From Alicyclobacillus sp. SO9 (lineage in GTDB: Bacteria; Bacillota; Bacilli; Alicyclobacillales; Alicyclobacillaceae): a DNA stretch of 64,000 nucleotides. The notes beneath the pieces were generated by a model, which was not told the DNA's origin, did no database searches, and saw only the letters and a list, made by a program, of their open reading frames with translations. The stretch spans positions 4,526,001 through 4,590,000 of the forward strand of contig NZ_CP066339.1 in NCBI RefSeq assembly GCF_016406125.1, in the 5' to 3' direction. The translations under genes were made by a program, and so were the position numbers. Of this stretch, positions 56,650-64,000 are shown piece after piece. How positions within the stretch are numbered: the stretch's first letter is position 1; the number at the start of each line of letters is the position of its first letter.

Positions 56650-57534
56650 ATGAAGTATGTTTTAGGTATTGATATTGGTGGAACCAATATCAAAGCAGCG
56701 CTGGTTAATTCAGAAGGGGAGCTTACGGAAATACGATCTATACCGACGAACGCTTATAAAGGTCGCGACTATGTACTACAAAACCTTCATTCCCTAATTC
56801 GTGAATTTGTCCGTCACCCTGGCATTCAAGGTATCGGGATTGCAAGTGCCGGAAGAATTAATTACAAGTCGTGTATTGTTGAATATGCGACTGACAACCT
56901 ACCGAATTGGACCAATTTGAACTTTAATAAGGAAATCTCTGAGGTGTATCACTTACCCATTGCTGTGGACAATGACGTAAATGCTGCGGCAAATGGCGAG
57001 GCTTGGAAGGGTGAGCATCAAGAGTGTGAAAGTATGTTTTTCCTGGCTTTAGGTACTGGCGTCGGCGGAGGCTTTATTCTAAACAATGAAATCGTTCGCG
57101 GGCACACTTGGTCCTTTGCGGAAGTTGGCCATTGGTCGTTATACCCAGACGGTCTATTCTGCAACTGTGGATCTCGCGGCTGTAGTGAACAGTACGTGTC
57201 TGGTAGTGCGTTACATAGACGAATTTCGGAAATCATCGAGATTAGACTAAAAAATCCAAGAGAGATCTGGTCGGAGTCCATTCAGTTACACCCTAGCGTC
57301 GAAAAAATTATCGATAACTATTTTGACGATTTAGCATTGTTGCTCCGTCAAGTTCAACTAGCCTTCGATCCCGAGTGTATCATTATTGGTGGAGGAGTTG
57401 CAGAAGATCACTCTAAATTCAAACACATTCTATCCCCGAAACTAGGTAATGGAAGCGATAGGATTCACTTTGCAACTTTAGGAAACAAGGCCGGCATAAT
57501 TGGCGCTGCAAAGTTAATATTCGATATGTGTTGA
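56650..57534 (+). CDS. nanK: ROK-family sugar kinase, probable N-acetylmannosamine kinase
   Basis: This gene encodes about 294 residues starting at the ATG at 56,650 behind AAGGTG. ATP binding is GIDIGGTNIKAALV at the N-terminus. The catalytic Asp lies in AVDNDVNAAANGE (near 103). ALGTGVGGGFIL and the ROK zinc motif CNCGSRGCSEQ (near 175) follow. Among ROK kinases the substrate is inferred from context: NanA and NanE need a ManNAc kinase between them, and this is the only candidate here. It starts 10 bp after the regulator stop. Confidence 0.85.
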   Translation: MKYVLGIDIGGTNIKAALVNSEGELTEIRSIPTNAYKGRDYVLQNLHSLIREFVRHPGIQGIGIASAGRINYKSCIVEYATDNLPNWTNLNFNKEISEVYHLPIAVDNDVNAAANGEAWKGEHQECESMFFLALGTGVGGGFILNNEIVRGHTWSFAEVGHWSLYPDGLFCNCGSRGCSEQYVSGSALHRRISEIIEIRLKNPREIWSESIQLHPSVEKIIDNYFDDLALLLRQVQLAFDPECIIIGGGVAEDHSKFKHILSPKLGNGSDRIHFATLGNKAGIIGAAKLIFDMC

Positions 57535-57612
57535 GAGATACGGACGCAATCCGGGTGAGAATTAAACTAGTTAAGATACATTATTAATAATAAGCTTGCA
57601 GGAGATGATATT

Positions 57613-58719
57613 GTGCTTCGAGTGGGCATCGTAGGTGTTGGATACTTTGGGGCTGAATTCGCTAAAATATGCGGAGAACTCGATGACGTGGAGTTAGTCG
57701 CTGTGTATGGCGGAAGAGATGCAGAAGAAACGGCACGAAAAGTACCTTGCTGCTTTGAGACCAGTCTGCAAAACTTGTGTAACAGACCAGACATCGATGC
57801 GGTCCTCATTACGAGTCCAAACTTTGCTCATAAAGAGGGCGTGCTGGAGGCATCAAGGCATTCAAAACACGTGTTTTGCGAAAAACCCATAGCACTATCG
57901 TTGGCAGATTGTGAAGAGATGCTTACTGCCTGCCAAGAGCACTCTGTTCTTTTTATGGCTGGTCATATATTACACTTCATTTCCGGGTTAAGAAAAGTTA
58001 AAAAACTTATAAAATCCGGCGTCATCGGCGATCCCATTATTGCTCATGCAGAACGAACTGGCTGGGAACCAAAGCAGCCTAATATAAGTTGGAAAAAGAG
58101 AAAGAAATTTTCCGGCGGACATTTATTTCATCATATCCATGAATTGGATTTTTTGCAGAACATAATGGGACCTGCTAAACAGGTTCACTTGATGGGGGGA
58201 AATCGAGGTCATATCGGGAAAGCATTTGGAGATGAGGATGATATTCTTCTACTCTCAATAGAATTTAGCAATGGCGGTTTTGGAACAATGCAATACGGAA
58301 CAGCTTTTCATTGGGATGAACACTATATTAAGATTAACGGAACAAGAGGCGCTATCAACATTAATTTTCAGAAGTCAACCGTGAAAGTTAGAGATGAAAA
58401 CGGGCAAATTACTCAATACCCGCTTCATGACTTACCTGAGGAAAATCAGGCACGCATCGAACAGTACGACAGGATGCATGGGGGCATAGTTTACGGGAGC
58501 CCTTCGGAAAGACCCCCACAATGGTTATCGAATGTAATGAGACATGAAATAGCATACTTTCGAGATGTTTTACTTGGTCACCCCATCGATGATGAATATA
58601 ATTTTCTCTTTGACGGGACGTCTGCGAGATCTTCTATTCACACTGCAGAAAAGGCAATGACTTCCCTTCTAACCCATCAAGTCATTGACCTTAGTGATTC
58701 CCAGAAGGGCAATAAGTGA
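57613..58719 (+). CDS. Gfo/Idh/MocA-family oxidoreductase (possible 2,7-anhydro-sialic acid enzyme)
   Basis: This gene encodes 368 residues. The NAD-binding Rossmann fold opens with GIVGVGYFGAEFAKI, and CEKPIALS (near 93) is the family's Lys motif. The C-terminal sheet domain includes GGHLFHHIHELDFL, with the usual catalytic His. It lies 79 bp after the nanK candidate with its own GGAG site and GTG start. In gut bacteria a related enzyme (NanOx, YjhC) converts 2,7-anhydro-Neu5Ac to Neu5Ac. That role fits the context but is not shown by sequence alone. Confidence 0.85.
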   Translation: MLRVGIVGVGYFGAEFAKICGELDDVELVAVYGGRDAEETARKVPCCFETSLQNLCNRPDIDAVLITSPNFAHKEGVLEASRHSKHVFCEKPIALSLADCEEMLTACQEHSVLFMAGHILHFISGLRKVKKLIKSGVIGDPIIAHAERTGWEPKQPNISWKKRKKFSGGHLFHHIHELDFLQNIMGPAKQVHLMGGNRGHIGKAFGDEDDILLLSIEFSNGGFGTMQYGTAFHWDEHYIKINGTRGAININFQKSTVKVRDENGQITQYPLHDLPEENQARIEQYDRMHGGIVYGSPSERPPQWLSNVMRHEIAYFRDVLLGHPIDDEYNFLFDGTSARSSIHTAEKAMTSLLTHQVIDLSDSQKGNK

Positions 58720-59151
58720 CTTTGATTATTTGTAAAATCCTGGAAATCACATTCTGCATTCAGTAGTTCCCTCGGGTAAACACTAAGATGTTAGGGTGAT
58801 GAACACGTGAGTCTAACACCAGGATCCGTATGTGTTTCTGCAATTTTGGAATGCACAGAGCAATTGCAGCCATCGCTATTAGACGTGGCTCGGAGCACTC
58901 CCAAGTGGGCTCAAATTGCCTAACACTTGAATTAATGTATTGCTATCTCACCTGATGTAATGGCTGCGGGCGAACGGGGGTATTGCCCCAAAAATGTGCA
59001 CGGAGCCCGTGGAAAAGATTTGTCCACCGTCGTTTCTGTGGCTAATTGTTCTTCTGAAGCGACTTCGTGCCCACCCTCGGTTCACTGTTCCGGTTTGAGC
59101 GTGAGCGTTTGGGCACTCGCAGCAGACCGTACCCGTCTTTGAGCCTCCCTA
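58720..59151. other. Gap after the oxidoreductase, IS debris likely
   Basis: No intact gene is seen. Composition is more GC-rich than in the preceding genes, as in the decayed transposase next to it, so part of this may be the same remnant. Confidence 0.35.
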
Positions 59152-59990
59152 TTATCCACTAAATCCCTGTTCGGACGTGAGACATTGCATCGAATGTGGA
59201 CTGTGCTGTGCGAACTCAGGACCCACCTGAAGCGTCATCGAAAATCGCCCGCAAGTACTCGGCCCTGCGCAACACCACTGTGCTTGGAGCCGGGGCAGAC
59301 AAGACCTTCCTGCTTGGATTGCAGGTTGCGACCGGACAGGTGAGTATTTACTGCACTTTGTGAGCCGCACCCCTTCGTCTCCATTTTGTGACCGGCAGTA
59401 CAATGGGACGCCCCCGTAGGAGTCCATCTTGTCAATGCCACGGGCATCGCTCTCTTTGCCTTTGCGACCCCTGGGATTTATCGGAGCAAGTAACGTCACT
59501 TTCAGCATATTCCTTGTTACTCTCTGGCTGTCTGTGGCGTAATAGATGGCATCCGCTAGCACGTACTTCACGGGCTTTACAAGTTCCTCAAACTCAGATT
59601 GGAATCGCTCAAGGGTCTGCTCTAACGTATGAGCATCGTACTCTCCGCCTTTGCACACTTCTCGGTGAACGGGAGTTAACCCTATGTCCCACTGAGTACC
59701 GCGAACCCTTATGACCCACATAAGATGCGGCGTTACTCTTTCGAACAGGGTATCCTCAAATTACGAGACACCTTGCTGCGGTTGAACGCACTCACCAATT
59801 TCCGGGCTTTATCCTATAATCCGAAGTGAATCGAGCAAGTGAGCGGCAACTGAAAAGCTTGCCTATAAACCCACAAGTTGCGGCAATGACCTGAAAATAC
59901 ACACTCTCTCCCACGCTCTCGATGTACAGCAATCGAGCCAGTTGAAACTCACGCATGATGGGCATAAAATTCTGCGGGTTGTCGCCTGCT
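59152..59990 (-). pseudogene. Decayed DDE transposase
   Basis: One open piece (59,721-59,152) reads like the middle of an IS4/IS1182-type transposase: GTQWDIGLTPVHRE, then PVKYVLADAIYYATDSQRV with a catalytic-type Asp, then APINPRGRKGKESDARGIDKM. Its C-terminal part is frameshifted nonsense. Upstream, to about 59,990, another frame gives MPIMREFQLARLLYIESVG, which resembles an N-terminal part. Stops and frame changes show it is dead. I cannot name the family with certainty. Confidence 0.6.
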
Positions 59991-60153
59991 CGGCTGCAAC
60001 GTATCTAAGTATGAGTTGTATCAAGTCAGATACAGATCAATATTATCACACGATTATCCTTACTGTGGTATAGCCGCACTTGTAGCTCATCCTTGACAGC
60101 ACCCTAGACCCCGCAAGGGATTGTAGGGGGGATTTTGCCCTACAGCACAAATA

Positions 60154-60172
60154 GCCCCAAACGGATTGGGGC
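60154..60172 (-). terminator. Hairpin after the IS1634-like transposase
   Basis: GCCCCAA and TTGGGGC (stems 60,154-60,160 and 60,166-60,172) lie 20 bases past the transposase stop. The T-run is weak. Confidence 0.5.
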
Positions 60173-60191
60173 CGTAAGGATGGGATTCTCG

Positions 60192-61991
60192 TTAAACGAG
60201 TGTGCCTGAAGACGTGTTGCGTAGTTGGATTGCCTTGGCAGGAAGCGGGATACCCAGTGCCTTGAGGACCTCGCTTAGGTTCTGTGGTGGCGGTGGAACG
60301 CTGAGGAATTCTTTCCCGAGAAACTCGGCTTTCATCACGTGCCAACGCGAGAGGTCTTTCATGATTCGCTCGCCTGTGTACCAACGGTCATTCAGTTCCT
60401 CCAGCCGTTGCTCGCGCTCGTCTGCGTTGGTCATCTGCTCTGCTTCTTGCTCTTGCTGCGCCCACCCACGTCGGTACATCACTTGGATCTCTTGCTCGAA
60501 CAGATAGGCAAGTACGCAGACGAAGATGTGCCCGCGCACACGTTTTTCATTCCAGTGGTACACCGGCCCTACATCCAGGAAGTTCTTGATCTCTCGAAAA
60601 GCCCGCTCTACGTTCATCAACGTTTTGTAGGAAGTAACCACCTGTTCGGCAGGGAGCAACGTGTTGGTCTTAATCACAAACTTTCCGTCGCGTAAGGCTT
60701 CTTTGGCGAGGGCCGCCTCATTCCATGTGTAGGAGAGCTTCTGTTCACTGAACTCCACCTCAAGGAACCCCTGTACACCTTTTTTGGTGAGGATGTCACT
60801 GACTTTGAGCATGATGGACTGTGTACTTGCTTTTCGCCCGCGATGGGGCTTGTCCAACCACGTCTGGTAGTCCACCAATGCCTGTTCCGCTTCCTCCAAT
60901 GCCGATGTGCGGAAGGCTTCATCCGCCTTCGCCTTCAGCGGATTGTAGCAGAGAATATAGCGCGCATCTTGCCCTTTCTCATCGTCTTCCACTGCAGATG
61001 CGGGCACTTCGAGATAGCTGAGATTTCCGCGCAGCTCAGTGTAGAGAGAGAGGTCACCGTACTGTGCCAATAAGGTGTCGCTAACCACGCGGCCACGTTT
61101 GTGGTAGCCCACAATATAGGGATACTCAAGCGCCGCCAACAACTCCGTGTTCTTTTTCGTGACCATACCGCGGTCTCCGACGAACACACATTGTTCAACG
61201 GAGAAGTCTTTCTTCAAACGCTCCAGAACTTCCTTGACGGTCTTTTTGTCCGGCGTGTTTCCCGCAAAGACTTCATGGGTAATTGGCAACCCATCCGGAG
61301 TCACAAGCAGACCCAGCTCGACCTGTTCCAGGTCCGGCCTGTGGGTTCGTGAATATCCATGCTTGCCAATTGGGCAGTGGTGGCCACTGAGGTGCGTACT
61401 GGTCAGGTCATAGAGTACAAGCGATAAACGAAAGTTCAAGAGGTCCGTGAGTCGTTGATAGATAAATGTCTCCAGTTCGGGCTTCATATCCATCAGGTGA
61501 TCCAGCGCACGATAGAAATGTTGCAACTGCCAGGATTCACCTTCCTCCTCCGGAAGATACATGTCCTCAATCGTATGAAACAAATCCAACTTACTAGACG
61601 GATTCATCAAACGGTTACAGACCATGGCCTTTACATAGCGAGCTACGTCAAAGGTGACCTGACGGTCTTTGAGTCCGGTCTCTATCGCCTTGGTCAACCC
61701 AAGCTGATCCCACAAAAATTGAACCACGTAGGGAACGCCAAAAGAGAGGGTCGACTTGGGGTCAAAGTCCTCAATCGAACCAGAGGTACGGTTCTGTAGG
61801 AGCGATTCAAGGGTACGAATAAACTGCTCAATCTCTTGCTCAGAGTAGTTATCGATGTTACCAAGACTGGCAATCCGACGCTTTTTAACGGTTTTTCCCT
61901 CGCGATAGGACTCAACAATATGCATATACCTGTAGGTACGACCATCGGGGCGTTTTGTGGATACAACTTGTGCGAACACTGGGCTCACCAC
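60192..61991 (-). CDS. IS1634-family transposase
   Basis: This gene encodes 599 residues, full length. The N-terminus is HTH-like (RTYRYMHIVESYREGKTVKKRRI). The DDE domain is of the IS4/IS1634 type: VLYDLTSTHLSG (first Asp, near 205), VGDRGMVTKKN (second Asp, near 275) and the C-terminal YKTLMNVERAFREIKNFL with the catalytic Glu and YREK-like signature. The frame is intact. I could not fix the terminal repeats, so the limits of the insertion sequence are not given. It lies between a dead transposase and an ABC exporter operon. Confidence 0.9.
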   Translation of the reverse strand: MVSPVFAQVVSTKRPDGRTYRYMHIVESYREGKTVKKRRIASLGNIDNYSEQEIEQFIRTLESLLQNRTSGSIEDFDPKSTLSFGVPYVVQFLWDQLGLTKAIETGLKDRQVTFDVARYVKAMVCNRLMNPSSKLDLFHTIEDMYLPEEEGESWQLQHFYRALDHLMDMKPELETFIYQRLTDLLNFRLSLVLYDLTSTHLSGHHCPIGKHGYSRTHRPDLEQVELGLLVTPDGLPITHEVFAGNTPDKKTVKEVLERLKKDFSVEQCVFVGDRGMVTKKNTELLAALEYPYIVGYHKRGRVVSDTLLAQYGDLSLYTELRGNLSYLEVPASAVEDDEKGQDARYILCYNPLKAKADEAFRTSALEEAEQALVDYQTWLDKPHRGRKASTQSIMLKVSDILTKKGVQGFLEVEFSEQKLSYTWNEAALAKEALRDGKFVIKTNTLLPAEQVVTSYKTLMNVERAFREIKNFLDVGPVYHWNEKRVRGHIFVCVLAYLFEQEIQVMYRRGWAQQEQEAEQMTNADEREQRLEELNDRWYTGERIMKDLSRWHVMKAEFLGKEFLSVPPPPQNLSEVLKALGIPLPAKAIQLRNTSSGTLV

Positions 61992-62111
61992 CGCTCATAA
62001 TATTACCTACAATTATACAATATAAATACTTTTATAACAAGGAAAAAGTTATCCACTGTCCAAACACATTTTGACCTACATTTTTGAGCTCAAAACACAA
62101 CTTATCAACAG

Positions 62112-62132
62112 AAAAACCGCGCAACGGCGCGG
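62112..62132 (-). terminator. Terminator of the ABC exporter operon
   Basis: CCGCGC and GCGCGG (62,117-62,122 and 62,127-62,132) form a stem followed by TTTTT on the minus strand, 19 bases after the permease stop. Confidence 0.8.
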
Positions 62133-62150
62133 CTTCGGGATACTGATAAC

Positions 62151-62705
62151 CTACTTTTCCACAGCTAAACTGTCAAAGATGAGCTTTAAAAACAGTTCGA
62201 TAACGACAAAGACCCCAGGTACAAGTTTCAAATTGGTTACGACAAACGTCCCCAGCCAACTCACACCTATGGTTGTCCCGAGACGAACAAGAAACAACAA
62301 ACCAAATAGCAGGATTACGGAATGATGTGAAAAACTGAATGTCACTGTATACGTCAATGTAGAGGGCATAGTCTCCACAATTGTAATCACTGTAAAGGAT
62401 AGAACCATAGACACCGTTGACACACGAAAACGGCTCAGCAGTCTTGTCTCTTGCCGTACAAAAAAGTATTGATATGAGCGGCTCCAGCCCTCGGATAACA
62501 CCGTGATGACGGTAAGCAGTATCATTAATGAAAAACGACTGATAGCCGGTAAGGTAACAATCGCATCTGGGCTTTCGTTCAGAAATCCAAACACTAAAGC
62601 CGCGTAGCCTGCCAAAACCCAAATTCCCAGTCGTCCTCGGTGAAATCGAACATACTTATTCCAATATTGTCGTACATCGGCTGCAACAATGTGCCGGGTT
62701 GTCAA
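62151..62705 (-). CDS. ABC-2 type exporter permease, short
   Basis: This gene encodes 184 residues with about five hydrophobic segments (about 30-45, 56-70, 95-112, 125-145 and 155-178). It is smaller than typical ABC-2 permeases, but a terminator lies directly after it, so it is not cut by the neighbouring IS. Its start overlaps the ATPase stop. It presumably forms a dimeric channel with the ATPase. The substrate is unknown. Confidence 0.75.
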   Translation of the reverse strand: MTTRHIVAADVRQYWNKYVRFHRGRLGIWVLAGYAALVFGFLNESPDAIVTLPAISRFSLMILLTVITVLSEGWSRSYQYFFVRQETRLLSRFRVSTVSMVLSFTVITIVETMPSTLTYTVTFSFSHHSVILLFGLLFLVRLGTTIGVSWLGTFVVTNLKLVPGVFVVIELFLKLIFDSLAVEK

Positions 62706-63424
62706 CCTTTCTCCTCCCGTCTCTCAAGCAAGGACCGATAGAACTCTTCAATTCTACGATTCGTGGAGCCGGAGGCATCCCGAACATGCTCAGGCAATGG
62801 GCCAAGATACCTCATTTCTCCATGATCCATAACAAGAATTCGATCTGCCACGTCAACTACGATATCCAATAAATGGCTTGAGAGAAAAATCGCCTTACCT
62901 TCCACGGCCAGTTCTCGGATTTGCTCCTTCACCTCTGCGTTGGCCACAGGGTCCAGTCCGTTTGTAATTTCGTCCAAAATGAGCACATCGGGATCTTGAA
63001 TCAATGCAGCTGCTAAAGAAAGTTGGCGCCGCATACCTAATGAATAGGACTTTGTTAATTGGTTCGCTGCGTCCGTCAAATGTGCGCGAATCAATTGTTT
63101 CTCAACGATAGCATCGATTTGACGTTTATCTACGCCAGACATGACGCTGATAAATCTTAGAAATTCTCTTCCTGTCAAGTGCTCATAAAGAATTGTCTCA
63201 TCCGGTACATATGTCAACTGTTTCGTGGTTCGTTGAATTTCTCCACTCGTGGGCTTCACTTCATCGGCAACCAATTGCATCAAAGTAGTTTTACCAGCAC
63301 CGTTTCTTCCAACAAGGGCTAACACCTCACCAGATTGTAGTTCGAATGATACGTTACCGACTGCTCGAAGTGTTCCATAACGTTTGGTAAGTTGACTAAC
63401 GACTATGAACTTTTTTGTAGTCAC
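62702..63424 (-). CDS. ABC exporter ATPase
   Basis: This gene encodes about 240 residues from the GTG at 63,424, supported by AAGGA; the frame is open further upstream without a ribosome site. Walker A is GRNGAGKTT (near 39), the signature is YSLGMRRQLSLA (near 134) and Walker B is VLILDEITNGLDP (near 155). This is the CcmA/drug-exporter type. It powers the short permease that follows. Confidence 0.92.
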   Translation of the reverse strand: MTTKKFIVVSQLTKRYGTLRAVGNVSFELQSGEVLALVGRNGAGKTTLMQLVADEVKPTSGEIQRTTKQLTYVPDETILYEHLTGREFLRFISVMSGVDKRQIDAIVEKQLIRAHLTDAANQLTKSYSLGMRRQLSLAAALIQDPDVLILDEITNGLDPVANAEVKEQIRELAVEGKAIFLSSHLLDIVVDVADRILVMDHGEMRYLGPLPEHVRDASGSTNRRIEEFYRSLLERREEKG

Positions 63425-63784
63425 GTTGTCCTTAAAGAACTGTTTGTTAAATATCTCCGTCGTCGAACACTTCCTTATCTGAGTCATATGCATGCCAGAC
63501 GACCCAACAGTTTCCAAACTCGTTTTCGTGCAGGTCGTTTTGGAGTAAGCTTACATTCGATACCACCATTAGAGGCATTGACTCTATTCGAAAGCGTACA
63601 ACATAATTGTGAAGAGAATATAAACAAATCATCAAAACCCTGTTACGATCTTCTTATTTCGACATGCTCTCCCCCATCATGACCAACCATGTGACGGATT
63701 TAGTTCTTAACAAAGAAGAAACAGCGTAATGGCGGCATACTTGCCGCGAATGCCGGAATGCACCGATTCGCTTATGCCACTTTC
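63425..63784. other. Gap upstream of the ABC exporter operon
   Basis: No gene is supported. The open frame leading into the ATPase, and small + strand frames, look non-coding. Confidence 0.35.
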
Positions 63785-64000
63785 TTATTTACCGGATTGA
63801 TACATCCCCTTGAGTTGACCCATCAATTGATTCATCTTTGCTACATTATTTGCACCAATGTCCTTCTTCAGAGCTTGGTCTGAATTCATAAGAGATTCCA
63901 TACGACCAAAATCCTGCTCTTTCATAGCTTGCTGCATGTCTGGAGAATTTCGTAGTTCCTGCATGGCAGAAGAGCTCATGAATTGTTGTTGTTGCTGAGG
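63785..64000 (-). CDS. Unknown gene, 5' end beyond window
   Basis: The frame is open from the window edge to a stop at 63,785. The last 64 codons from an internal ATG at 63,979 are rich in Met, Gln and Asn. The codons before them read PQQQQQF, so the gene most likely starts outside the window. No signal or known domain is visible. It could be the tail of a Gln-rich secreted or coat-type protein. Confidence 0.5.
   Translation of the reverse strand, partial: PQQQQQFMSSSAMQELRNSPDMQQAMKEQDFGRMESLMNSDQALKKDIGANNVAKMNQLMGQLKGMYQSGK

Noticed and set aside
62111-62705. ABC permease truncated by the IS1634-like element
   Set aside because: A proper terminator follows its stop before any IS sequence, so the gene looks complete though short.

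Overview
The window looks like chromosomal DNA of a Bacillota bacterium. Shine-Dalgarno sites are strong (GGAGG type), GTG and TTG starts are common, and base composition is moderate. A member of the Alicyclobacillaceae or a relative is my best guess, but no marker gene fixes the genus.

Region 1 (about 1-33,240) is two Tn7-like transposons, one nested in the other. The outer element carries a three-gene candidate defence cassette on the + strand (544-9984): a large uncharacterised protein, a DruE-like DUF1998 helicase and a Cas4/RecB-like nuclease. Converging on it is a tnsA-tnsB-tnsC operon (13,924-10,152) whose tnsB is broken by a frameshift. The inner element (14,752-33,085, 18,334 bp) is delimited almost to the base. 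Both tips start TGT, each end carries three matching TnsB-type sites, and a perfect 5-bp duplication (CAAAC) flanks it. It encodes tnsA, tnsB, tnsC and two TniQ/TnsD proteins (32,425-24,798). Its cargo is a HerA translocase plus OLD/TOPRIM nuclease pair, a GNAT acetyltransferase, a small membrane protein, and an AAA ATPase plus subtilase pair resembling IetAS. The inner element landed inside the outer element's right-end repeat array, splitting it.

Region 2 (34,552-38,658) holds nagA, nagB, nanA and nanE. Region 4 (49,477-58,719) holds a peptide-family ABC importer, an RpiR regulator, a ROK kinase (NanK candidate) and a Gfo/Idh/MocA oxidoreductase. Together they give a complete sialic acid route: uptake, lyase, kinase, epimerase, deacetylase, deaminase. 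A shared GGATATTTACTT-type motif sits at the -35 of the nanA and rpiR promoters and, in inverted orientation, in the nagB promoter spacer, so the two halves look like one regulon.

Region 3 (39,487-49,095) separates them. It has a TetR-controlled operon (tetR, ribB, acyltransferase-TPR, MMPL exporter, unknown gene, fabG-like, SRPBCC) that looks lipid related, then an IS91-like element (tyrosine recombinase plus frameshifted Y-transposase) inserted into an IS66 transposase.

Region 5 (58,720-64,000) has a decayed transposase, an intact IS1634-like transposase, a two-gene ABC exporter with its own terminator, and a gene running off the right edge.
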